From the NCBI GenBank assembly GCA_910588245.1, contig CAJUQP010000037.1, positions 1-35,098 of the forward strand: a stretch of 35,098 bases of DNA, in the 5' to 3' direction. Numbering within the stretch: position 1 is the first letter of the stretch; the number at the start of each line of letters is the position of its first letter. The notes below the pieces were generated by a model. It saw only the letters and a program-made list of their open reading frames with translations. It was not told where the DNA came from and did not search any database. The DNA is from an uncultured Muribaculaceae bacterium. GTDB lineage: Bacteria > Bacteroidota > Bacteroidia > Bacteroidales > Muribaculaceae. A program made the position numbers and the translations under genes. Below are positions 9,450-16,598 of this stretch, piece by piece.

Positions 9450-9535
9450 ACCAATAACCGACGACAACAGAAAATCAATAACCAACAACATATATCCGAT
9501 AACAAACAACAACAACCCAAACAACCAACAACCAA
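9450..9535 (+). promoter_or_regulatory. Unstructured CA-rich translation leader before btuG
   Basis: The 86 nt before the start codon consist almost wholly of A and C, with repeated AACAAC and CCAAC words and very few G, so little structure can form. A short GTCCGGC/GTCCGAC dyad lies just before it (about 9435-9450). Bacteroidetes often use A-rich unstructured leaders in place of a Shine-Dalgarno. This would suit high translation of an abundant surface protein. No canonical promoter was seen in 9367-9450, so the leader is probably intercistronic. Confidence 0.45.
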
Positions 9536-10612
9536 ATGAAGAAATTAATATCAATGTGTCTTTGCGCGGCATGTGCCGTGGCTATGACATCTTGCAGTGA
9601 TGATGATGATCCGGTGATCAAGAATCCGGATGTTCCTACAATCTCGACTGGCGCCTTTATCCTTAATCAAGGAAGCTGGGGTAAAATTGACGGAAGCCTT
9701 AATCTTCTTGATTATGCCAAGGAGTCGCTGACAATGAATGTTTTCAAGAATGTGAACGGCAGAAGTCTTGGCGATACCCCGCAGTGCGGACTCGTATATG
9801 GATCGAAAATATATCTCGGTGTATATGAGTCGAAGACGATAGAGATCATAGACAGAATCTCCTACAAGAGTATCAAGCAGATCTCCCTTCAGGATAGACC
9901 AGAAGGCAAGCAGCCTCGCTCGATGGTCGCCAAGGGTGGAAAGATTTATATATCGATGTATGACGGTTACCTCTGCCGTCTCGATACGGCAAGCATGACC
10001 ATAGACGCTTCCGTAAAGGTCGGACCTAATCCTGAGATAATCGCCATACATGGCAACAATATATATGTGCCGAATTCCGATGGTATGAACTACCCCGATT
10101 ATGGTGAGACGGCATCCGTTGTCTCGATTGAGCCTTTTCAGGAAGTTAAGAAGATAGATGTACCTTTGAACCCGAAACAGTTCCTTTCCAATGGCAAGGA
10201 TCTCTTCATCCTTTGTCTCGGCAACTATGGAGATATACCTCAGGCTGTCTATTCCGTAAGTTCAGATGGCAAATGTGAGGAAATCTCTAAAGCTTCTTTG
10301 GCGGCAATCAAGGGTAATAATCTTTATCTTATAGATTTCCCTTGGGGAGCTGCCGAAATGAACAGCTATGTCTACGACATCAGTTCAAAGAAGCTGACTG
10401 ATGTTTCATATGAGAATTTTGAAGGGTCTCCTTCTGGATTAGGGGTTGATCCTCTGACTGGAAACATAGTGATGACGGCTCAATATATTGAAAACGATTA
10501 TCCAGTATCTGACCGACCGGGTATGGTTTATCTCTACGATGCAAACCGTAAGCTCCAGAAGCGTTTTGAAGGAGGTATCGGTGCCGGTTGCATATTCTTC
10601 AATGAGGAATGA
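9536..10612 (+). CDS. btuG: BtuG-like surface-exposed B12-binding beta-propeller lipoprotein
   Basis: 358 residues. The lipobox MTSC places the lipidated cysteine at residue 20. It is followed directly by SDDDD, the acidic export signal that sends Bacteroidetes lipoproteins to the cell surface. The body shows repeated propeller-like units (YGSKIYLGVYESKTIEII, KGGKIYISMYDGYL, HGNNIYVPNSDG), as in DUF5074/YncE-type proteins. Bacteroides BtuG has this architecture, caps BtuB and binds cobalamin very tightly. The position directly after the BtuB-like gene under a cobalamin riboswitch supports the same role here. Its stop overlaps the start of the BtuF-like gene (ATGA). The assignment is by context and architecture; B12 contact residues were not checked. 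Confidence 0.8.
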   Translation: MKKLISMCLCAACAVAMTSCSDDDDPVIKNPDVPTISTGAFILNQGSWGKIDGSLNLLDYAKESLTMNVFKNVNGRSLGDTPQCGLVYGSKIYLGVYESKTIEIIDRISYKSIKQISLQDRPEGKQPRSMVAKGGKIYISMYDGYLCRLDTASMTIDASVKVGPNPEIIAIHGNNIYVPNSDGMNYPDYGETASVVSIEPFQEVKKIDVPLNPKQFLSNGKDLFILCLGNYGDIPQAVYSVSSDGKCEEISKASLAAIKGNNLYLIDFPWGAAEMNSYVYDISSKKLTDVSYENFEGSPSGLGVDPLTGNIVMTAQYIENDYPVSDRPGMVYLYDANRKLQKRFEGGIGAGCIFFNEE

Positions 10613-11736
10613 AGAATATGAGGACTTTGTTTCTTGCAATTACAGCGTTGCTTCTCCTGCAGGCTTGCGGGGGAGGCAACGCCACTTTAAGCGACAAGGG
10701 GGAAAAGATCGATTTCAGGTATGCCCGCAATCTGGAGATGGAGGAACACGACGGCTTCACGTTGGCAAAGATCCGGAATCCCTGGGACACCACAAAACTG
10801 CTCCATTCGTATATACTGCTTGATGATGGGGTCGTGGCACCGGAAGGTTATCCCGGCGCCGACATTATCAATGTTCCGTTGAAGAGGTCGGTCGTCTATT
10901 CTGCTGTTCATAACTCTCTGATTGATGAGTTTGGAGTATCAGACGCTATTACTGGAATCTGCGATACGGAATATATATACAACGACAGCCTGAAGAGGCG
11001 CCTCAAGTCAGGCGTCATTGCCGACTGTGGAAGCAGTATGAGTCCTAATGTGGAGAAGATCCTGAAACTGCGTCCGGGAGCAGTGCTTCTCTCGCCTTTT
11101 GAGGGTTCGGGAGGGTATGGAAAACTGGGACATGCCGGCATCACTATCGTGGAGTGTGCCGACTACATGGAGATCTCTCCGTTGGCAAGGGCCGAATGGA
11201 TGAGATTCTATGGTCGTCTTTACGGATGCGGTGAGAAGTCAGACTCTATGTTTATCGAGACAGAACGGCAATACAACGGATTGAAGGCGGAGGCTGCGAA
11301 GACCTCGTCGCGTCCAACCGTGATGCTTGACCGTATATACGGTCAAGCATGGAATGTGCCCGGAGGCAGATCAACCATGGGCACTATGATAAAGGATGCC
11401 GGAGGTATCAATATATTCGGAGCGAATGATAAGGCCGGCAGCCTGCAGTTAAGCCCTGAGAAAGTGCTTTATGAAGCTAAAGACGCCGATATCTGGCTTA
11501 TAAGATTTTCATACGAACCTCTGACTATGAATTCGCTTGCTGAGGATAAGGCGATGTATACGCAGTTCAAGGCTTATAAGGAGGGGAGGGTATATGGCAG
11601 TGATTCTTCAAAGAGCAATATATTTGAGGATCAGGCTTTCCATCCTCAGTGGATTCTTGAGGAACTAATAAGAATCTTCCATCCAGAGTTGCGTCCCGGA
11701 ATAACTGAACACAGATATTATGAACTTCTGAAATGA
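10609..11736 (+). CDS. btuF: BtuF-like periplasmic cobalamin-binding lipoprotein
   Basis: 375 residues. The lipobox LQAC puts the lipidated cysteine at residue 20, followed by GGG rather than acids, so it probably faces the periplasm. The fold is a class III (helical-backbone) substrate-binding protein: a first lobe with RSVVYSAVHNSLIDEFG and PNVEKILKLRPGAVLL, and a second lobe with RPTVMLDRIYGQAWNVPGG and FHPQWILEELIRIFHPEL. These proteins hand corrinoids or ferric chelates to FecCD-type permeases. It is translationally coupled on both sides: its start overlaps the btuG stop and its stop overlaps the permease start. The cobalamin substrate is inferred from the riboswitch-led operon. Confidence 0.82.
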   Translation: MKNMRTLFLAITALLLLQACGGGNATLSDKGEKIDFRYARNLEMEEHDGFTLAKIRNPWDTTKLLHSYILLDDGVVAPEGYPGADIINVPLKRSVVYSAVHNSLIDEFGVSDAITGICDTEYIYNDSLKRRLKSGVIADCGSSMSPNVEKILKLRPGAVLLSPFEGSGGYGKLGHAGITIVECADYMEISPLARAEWMRFYGRLYGCGEKSDSMFIETERQYNGLKAEAAKTSSRPTVMLDRIYGQAWNVPGGRSTMGTMIKDAGGINIFGANDKAGSLQLSPEKVLYEAKDADIWLIRFSYEPLTMNSLAEDKAMYTQFKAYKEGRVYGSDSSKSNIFEDQAFHPQWILEELIRIFHPELRPGITEHRYYELLK

Positions 11737-12725
11737 AATTTGTTGTCCTGACAATAATCTCGATCTTGCTTTTCGCCGCCAATCTATTTTTCGGTGCCAT
11801 CCATATTCCTGCCGGGGATGTGGCCGGGATACTGTTTGGCAGGGGAGAGGTCGACCAGGCTTTACGTTTCATTGTTCTCGACAGCCGGCTTCCACAGGCA
11901 ATCACAGCATTTCTTGCCGGAGCCGGTCTGGCGATAAGCGGACTTATGCTCCAGACTGCCTTCCGAAACCCGCTTGCCGGTCCGTCGATTCTCGGCATAA
12001 GCTCGGGCGCGAGTCTCGGTGTCGCTTTGGTGATGCTTATATCGGGGGGAGCGGTGACCGTAGGGAGTATGACAATTGGCGGATATGCTGCTGTTGTTGG
12101 AGGAGCATTGGCCGGAAGCCTCGGTATAATGGCACTCCTCATAGTAATATCAAGCGCGGTGAGAAACAATCTGCTGGTGCTGATCGCCGGAATAATGACA
12201 GGCTACCTCACATCGTCTGTGGTCACTCTTCTATCATCTGTAACAACGGCCGAAGGATTGCAAGGGTACGTCTACTGGGGAATGGGGTCGTTTTCAGATG
12301 TCCCGGCGCCGCAACTACCATGGTTCACATTGCTGACAGTCGGTGGTATCGTTATGTCGCTCCTGCTTGCCAAGCCACTCAACATTCTTCTTCTTGGCGA
12401 TGATTATGCCAGAAATCTTGGCGTGAGGATAGGGAGGGTCAGAAATATGCTTTTACTCTCTACCGGACTGCTGACAGCTGTGATCACCGCCTATTGCGGT
12501 CCGATCTCTTTCATCGGCATGGCTATCCCGCATGTCGCGCGCTTCTATTTCCGCACTGACAACCATTGGGTGCTCATGCCGGCCAGCCTTTTGCTCGGTG
12601 GAATCATGGGCCTTGGTTGTAATGTGGCAAGTACCATACCTGAAAACTCGATAATCCCGATAAACGCCCTTACGGCCGTGGGAGGTGTGCCTGTCATCTT
12701 GGCAGTGATATTCCATCGGAAATAA
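11733..12725 (+). CDS. btuC: FecCD-family ABC permease, BtuC-like
   Basis: 330 residues with about ten hydrophobic segments. FecCD hallmarks are present: GLMLQTAFRNPLAGPSILG near residues 75-95, the cytoplasmic coupling loop GDDYARNLGVRIGRVR that contacts the ATPase, and GPISFIGMAIPHVARF. It forms the inner-membrane channel for the corrinoid delivered by the BtuF-like protein. The start overlaps the btuF stop by 4 nt. An ATPase gene (btuD) would be expected next but the strand ends here, with a convergent double-ABC gene 24 bp away and no terminator between them. A separately encoded ATPase is therefore required. Confidence 0.85.
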   Translation: MKFVVLTIISILLFAANLFFGAIHIPAGDVAGILFGRGEVDQALRFIVLDSRLPQAITAFLAGAGLAISGLMLQTAFRNPLAGPSILGISSGASLGVALVMLISGGAVTVGSMTIGGYAAVVGGALAGSLGIMALLIVISSAVRNNLLVLIAGIMTGYLTSSVVTLLSSVTTAEGLQGYVYWGMGSFSDVPAPQLPWFTLLTVGGIVMSLLLAKPLNILLLGDDYARNLGVRIGRVRNMLLLSTGLLTAVITAYCGPISFIGMAIPHVARFYFRTDNHWVLMPASLLLGGIMGLGCNVASTIPENSIIPINALTAVGGVPVILAVIFHRK

Positions 12726-12749
12726 AGTATGCCTATAACATTTAGGAAG

Positions 12750-14162
12750 TCAGCCGAGACGTTTTGTTTGTGTCACTCCTGCAGGAATCTCCTCTATATA
12801 ATGTGTTACGAAAATAAGTGAGGTGGCATTGCGCGAGAGCATTGTGTCTATCACGTGACGCAGCCGTGATTTGGCGGAGGCGTCAAGTCCGTGGAAAGGT
12901 TCGTCGAGCACAAGAAGCTCAGGCTGGCGTATCATGGCTCTCGCCACAAGCACGAGACGCTGTTCTCCTGCCGACAGTTCGTTGAATTTACGCTCTGCCA
13001 CATGTGATATTCCGAGAAGACCGAGCCATGTCTCCGCAAGCGCTGACTCCTCTTGCGTCAAAGGTGTGTAACGGTTGAGTGAGTTCCTGAGTCCCTGCGC
13101 CACAATTTCCCTGACATTGGAATTTGAGCGGAAGAAGAGTTGCATCTCCGGAGACACATATCCTATAGCGTCTTTTATTTCCCAGATACTCTCTCCGCTT
13201 CCCCTACGGCGGTCGAAGAGAGTGATATCATTGGCATATGCCTGCGGATTATCTGCGCATACCATGCTTAGGAGCAGTGATTTCCCACATCCGTTGCGTC
13301 CTGTGAGAACCCATTGTTCCCCTTTGCGCACACACCAATCGACATCTTTCAAGATCTGGCGGTCGCCATATCTCACATGGCCGCCACGTATTCCGAACGC
13401 CACCTCATAGTCAATTGTATTGTGCGCGGGGCGCGGAGGAAGGATCAATGTTTTATCTTCACATGCACTCTCTTTATTGTTATCGCGGAATTCCGCGAAA
13501 GTCTGTCGGGATTTAATCTGGCAGTGGTCAAGAGTGATTACGGAGTCAGTGAAATCCGGGATATCGCCTGCATCGCAGAGGAGAAGCACCACCGACATCC
13601 CTTTTTCGACGAGATCGCGGAGCATGACGTCGAGTTCAAGACGCGAGGCGGCATCAAGACCGATATAGGGATTATCAAGCACAAGGATCGAAGGATCGGA
13701 GAGGAGGGCGTTGACAATAATGAGTTTGCGCAACTCCCCGCTTGAGAGATAATTGATTTTTTTATCGGCCACGTCTTTGAGCGCGAGACTTGCGGTAAGT
13801 GTCACCCATCTCGGATCGGCCATTCTTTCCCCCAGGATGTCAGCCACGGTAGGGACAAGCTCGTTCATGGTTGATTCCATACGCTGGGCGAAATATTGCA
13901 CCTCCATGCCGCTCAGGGAATGGATATCTGTGAAAGAAAGCATTTTCACCCGCATCGCCGGATCTTTAAAGATAAGCCTATTGCCGTAGGCATATCTCCC
14001 TTTCTCCAATATGGTACCAAGAGTGGTCTTGCCGGACCCGTTTGGCCCGTAGACCGCAGTGACACCTTTGCCTATGGCATGTCCGGCGGTATTGCCGATC
14101 ACTACCTTGCCATATCCGAGCCGTTGACTCTCAAATTTGATCAGGTCGTCATTCCGTTTCAT
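12750..14162 (-). CDS. Double-domain ABC ATPase, ModF-like
   Basis: 470 residues; the start at 14162 is preferred because AAAAAGGA lies 8 nt upstream (14183 is the alternative). Two ABC domains are fused without membrane segments. Domain 1 has Walker A GPNGSGKT (39-46), signature LSSGE (139-143) and Walker B ILVLDNP with N164 where the catalytic Glu is expected; the switch His is also absent (LLLCDAGD). Domain 2 has GRNGCGKS (288-295), LSAGE (396-400), LLVLDEP (E421) and H454 in FVTHY, all intact. The enzyme is therefore asymmetric, with one hydrolytic site likely weak. The layout matches ModF/PhrA-type proteins, whose role is uncertain. Being convergent with a btuC that lacks a btuD, it is a candidate partner, but this is inference only. 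Confidence 0.8.
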   Translation of the reverse strand: MKRNDDLIKFESQRLGYGKVVIGNTAGHAIGKGVTAVYGPNGSGKTTLGTILEKGRYAYGNRLIFKDPAMRVKMLSFTDIHSLSGMEVQYFAQRMESTMNELVPTVADILGERMADPRWVTLTASLALKDVADKKINYLSSGELRKLIIVNALLSDPSILVLDNPYIGLDAASRLELDVMLRDLVEKGMSVVLLLCDAGDIPDFTDSVITLDHCQIKSRQTFAEFRDNNKESACEDKTLILPPRPAHNTIDYEVAFGIRGGHVRYGDRQILKDVDWCVRKGEQWVLTGRNGCGKSLLLSMVCADNPQAYANDITLFDRRRGSGESIWEIKDAIGYVSPEMQLFFRSNSNVREIVAQGLRNSLNRYTPLTQEESALAETWLGLLGISHVAERKFNELSAGEQRLVLVARAMIRQPELLVLDEPFHGLDASAKSRLRHVIDTMLSRNATSLIFVTHYIEEIPAGVTQTKRLG

Positions 14163-14202
14163 CAGATGTATCCTTTTTAGCATGAGGTTTTGAAAAATTA
14201 TG

Positions 14203-14210
14203 CAAAATTA
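14203..14210 (-). promoter_or_regulatory. Possible -7 element for the double-ABC gene
   Basis: On the minus strand TAATTTTG matches TAnnTTTG and lies 41 nt before the preferred start. No TTTG is found at the -33 spacing, so the call is tentative. Confidence 0.35.
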
Positions 14211-14307
14211 ATCAAAAAAATCAGGAATCGTGGGCATTTAGATGAATGTTTATAGTCTGTGCGATGCGATGATTGCTTTTCCGCTTCTCAGAGCTATCTA
14301 TCATAAA

Positions 14308-15165
14308 TTAACGATGAGGCTTGCCGTCAATTGAAGGTTGCTTTATGACGCGGTGTTTGCCGATATGATCCAACCAGTAGGTTGGTTTTACCTTATAGCG
14401 TTTAGGATTTCCCTGGTGTATGACTTCAATTTCCGGGATGGAGTCGTCCTCGACGACATCGGGAGTATATTCGGCATTATTGCCTAATGAGTCGGTGAAA
14501 TGGTAGAACCGGTTGCCCATACTGCCTTCAAGGTTAAGAGATCCGTAGAGTATCAACGATGGAGCACCGGAAAGGTCGGTGCCTGTCCGGTAACCTGCAA
14601 GACGATATATCCGGTTGTCGGCTACGCTGTCGGAATCGATACGGAATATATTCCCCTCGAGAGTGTCGACAACGCATAGTACAGGGATCCATCCGTCGCG
14701 CAATGCTGGCTCAAGCGATGATATCTCCTCCTTCCGGAGGGAATCGAGCATCTCGTGTTCTTTCTTCGACAGATAGTTTACAGCATATACTTTTCCATTG
14801 TCGATCCATATCCACGATCCGTCATCAAGTGTCCATCCCCGCCATCCTGCCTGATTCCATAGCGAATCGGGCGACTCTTTGACAACCTTTTTTAATGAGT
14901 CGTCGACCATCACCGGATAATAGTCAACCATCGCTGCCGAGTCAGGAATATTACGGAGGGGGTATGGTCGCTCAATGGGATAGGTAACGGCGGCCGAGAA
15001 TGCCGCAGGAGAATCTGACATTATCGCAATCGCCACCGGCCTCACCTCTTCAGGGAGGGATTCCGGGTCGGTGACACCCTTTTTTCTATCATTACCGCAA
15101 GAGATGACGGTGACTGTCAGTATGGCGAATATTAAAGCGGGGAGGATATATAATCTTGATTTCAT
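14308..15165 (-). CDS. Hypothetical lipoprotein
   Basis: 285 residues, not recognised. A lipoprotein signal (TVISC, Cys 23) is followed by GNDRKKG, not an acidic surface signal, so it is probably periplasmic. The mature part is rich in Asp, Ser and Trp, with motifs such as WRGWTLDDGSWIWIDNG and RIYRLAGYRTGTDLSGAPSL. No catalytic signature is visible. It lies 74 bp downstream of the lysozyme-like gene on the same strand and could share its transcript. Conserved domain calls would need a profile search. Confidence 0.7.
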   Translation of the reverse strand: MKSRLYILPALIFAILTVTVISCGNDRKKGVTDPESLPEEVRPVAIAIMSDSPAAFSAAVTYPIERPYPLRNIPDSAAMVDYYPVMVDDSLKKVVKESPDSLWNQAGWRGWTLDDGSWIWIDNGKVYAVNYLSKKEHEMLDSLRKEEISSLEPALRDGWIPVLCVVDTLEGNIFRIDSDSVADNRIYRLAGYRTGTDLSGAPSLILYGSLNLEGSMGNRFYHFTDSLGNNAEYTPDVVEDDSIPEIEVIHQGNPKRYKVKPTYWLDHIGKHRVIKQPSIDGKPHR

Positions 15166-15239
15166 CTTGAATGTCGTTGATGTGAGAGGATATTTTAATT
15201 AACTTCAAAGAGGCGTCGATATTATAGTGGAGGCAGGAT

Positions 15240-15788
15240 TCAATCCTTTATGAATAGAGTCTCGAATTCCTCTATTCGTCGTCGTTGCAGCTGACTGAGC
15301 ACTTTCCCACGATAGCGGCAGTGGGCGAGATATGAATCCTTGATATCCCTGTTGCCATTCTGGAGGTTTTTGTAGACTGTTGATTTCGCGACGACTCCGA
15401 TGCCGCAGTTGTACGCGAGGGCGGCGAGCAGCAGGCTGTCCTTTCCGAAACTGCGGTATTTCTCACAGAGCTTGGATAGATCTTTGCGCAGCAAGGCATC
15501 TGCTTGTTTCTCGGTGAGGTTTGTGTTGCGTTTATATCCTTCTCCGGGAAGTATCTTATGTCCGTAGCCGATAAGCTGTCCCTTGTTGCGGTGCAGTCCC
15601 TCGTATTTTTTTATGACTTCTACCGCCTTTTCAAATTCTTTGCTGAAAACCGCTGTGGCGGGAGCCGTGGCGAGTGTCATGGATAGGGAAATGATGGATA
15701 TTATGAGAATGCATACAACACGGAAGAGATGCCGCAGTCCTTTCGTAGCCTGTCGTGATGAAATCGGTTTCTTTTCCATATTATTCAT
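15240..15788 (-). CDS. GH24 (T4-type) lysozyme-like protein with N-terminal membrane segment
   Basis: 182 residues. A basic N-terminus and one hydrophobic segment (about 22-45) act as signal or anchor. The GH24 fold follows: KKYEGLH with E63 as the likely acid, IGYGH (73-77), an LTEKQADALLRKDL helix, and ALAYNCGIGVVAKSTVYKNL near the C-terminus. In T4 lysozyme the catalytic set is Glu-Asp-Thr. Here the loop between E63 and GYGH is about six residues shorter, the Thr position is Leu72, and no matching Asp is obvious. It may be a muramidase with altered chemistry or a wall-binding protein. No phage genes surround it, so it is probably a host cell-wall protein. Confidence 0.78.
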   Translation of the reverse strand: MNNMEKKPISSRQATKGLRHLFRVVCILIISIISLSMTLATAPATAVFSKEFEKAVEVIKKYEGLHRNKGQLIGYGHKILPGEGYKRNTNLTEKQADALLRKDLSKLCEKYRSFGKDSLLLAALAYNCGIGVVAKSTVYKNLQNGNRDIKDSYLAHCRYRGKVLSQLQRRRIEEFETLFIKD

Positions 15789-15849
15789 ACTTATCTATTT
15801 CAAAACAATGTCAGGCAGATAAAAGATTGGCTCTTTTAAGAAAAGTCCA

Positions 15850-15879
15850 TTGTATATTATGGAAATTTAGGTATATTTG
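15850..15879 (+). promoter_or_regulatory. Promoter of the P-loop kinase gene
   Basis: A -7 TATATTTG (15872-15879) lies 19 nt after a TTG (15850-15852) at the -33 position. The start codon follows 31 nt downstream. Confidence 0.6.
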
Positions 15880-15910
15880 CATTTATGAAACAAACGGATA
15901 GAAAGAAATC

Positions 15911-16414
15911 ATGAATGATGAGAAACGTGTGGAGCGTGCCGAGGTGGTGCTCATGTGCGGAGTCAGTGGGTCAGGCAAGACCTGTTTTTCGATGAAGCTC
16001 GCGGAGAAAGGATTTGTCAGGCTGTCCGTCGATGAGCTTATCTGGGAACATTACGGCGCGCGATTCGCAACTTTACCTGATGAGGAACGGACACGTATAT
16101 TTATGGAGTGCGGAAAGGAGATGGAGAATCAACTCCTGGAATGTCTTTCTGCAGGCAAAAGGGTTGTCGTTGATTCGACAATGTGCAAGAGGATCAAGAG
16201 AGACCGGATGAGAAAGATTTGCGAAGAATTCGGAAAGACACCTGTCGTGGTATATCTTAAAGCTCCACTGAGCCTGCTCAGATGCCGGCTTTACAACAGC
16301 CGCGGGCTTGGACCGAACGACCAGATAGTTGAGAGGTCATTGCTTGAGAGATACTTCGCTAATTTCGAGGCTCCTGAGGCGGATGAGAACCCGGTAGTGA
16401 TCAATCAGGAATAA
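15911..16414 (+). CDS. Small P-loop ATP-binding protein, polynucleotide-kinase/zeta-like (AAA_33)
   Basis: 167 residues. Walker A GVSGSGKT is at 17-24, preceded by a hydrophobic strand (VVLMC). SVDELIWEHYG resembles the acceptor-side Asp of small-molecule and polynucleotide kinases, VVVDSTM follows, and the lid region carries basic residues (LRCRLYNSRG). The family includes polynucleotide kinases, chloramphenicol-type kinases and zeta toxins; the substrate cannot be assigned. No small antitoxin gene is adjacent, which argues against a zeta toxin-antitoxin pair. It has its own promoter and stands alone before the DUF2264 gene. Confidence 0.75.
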   Translation: MNDEKRVERAEVVLMCGVSGSGKTCFSMKLAEKGFVRLSVDELIWEHYGARFATLPDEERTRIFMECGKEMENQLLECLSAGKRVVVDSTMCKRIKRDRMRKICEEFGKTPVVVYLKAPLSLLRCRLYNSRGLGPNDQIVERSLLERYFANFEAPEADENPVVINQE

Positions 16415-16523
16415 AATTTCACAATGCGCATACCGGATAAGGAATGTGGCGTTTAAATGCGTTTTGGCATAAATACCCCCTGTAAATGAAAGATACGGAA
16501 TCGTGTGGAAGGGTATTATTGAT

Positions 16524-16531
16524 TAATTTTG
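16524..16531 (+). promoter_or_regulatory. Possible -7 element for the DUF2264 gene
   Basis: TAATTTTG matches TAnnTTTG and lies 67 nt before the start codon. The -33 region is not clearly TTTG, so support is partial. The rest of 16415-16598 shows no gene. Confidence 0.4.
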
Positions 16532-16598
16532 CACGGAGGAATATAAAAGGTGGATTGAGGGAATAAATTGTAAATGTGAAACAAGAACATATAATATC

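Noticed and set aside
11567..12169. Minus-strand open frame opposite btuF/btuC
   Set aside because: Its Pro/Ala/Ile-rich composition is typical of an antisense shadow of a membrane-protein gene, and the sense genes are clear.
15240..15788. Prophage remnant marked by the lysozyme gene
   Set aside because: No holin, spanin, capsid, integrase or attachment repeat nearby, and the protein has its own signal/anchor.
15911..16414. Zeta-toxin toxin-antitoxin system
   Set aside because: The kinase fold fits broadly, but no antitoxin gene is adjacent and the gene has its own promoter.
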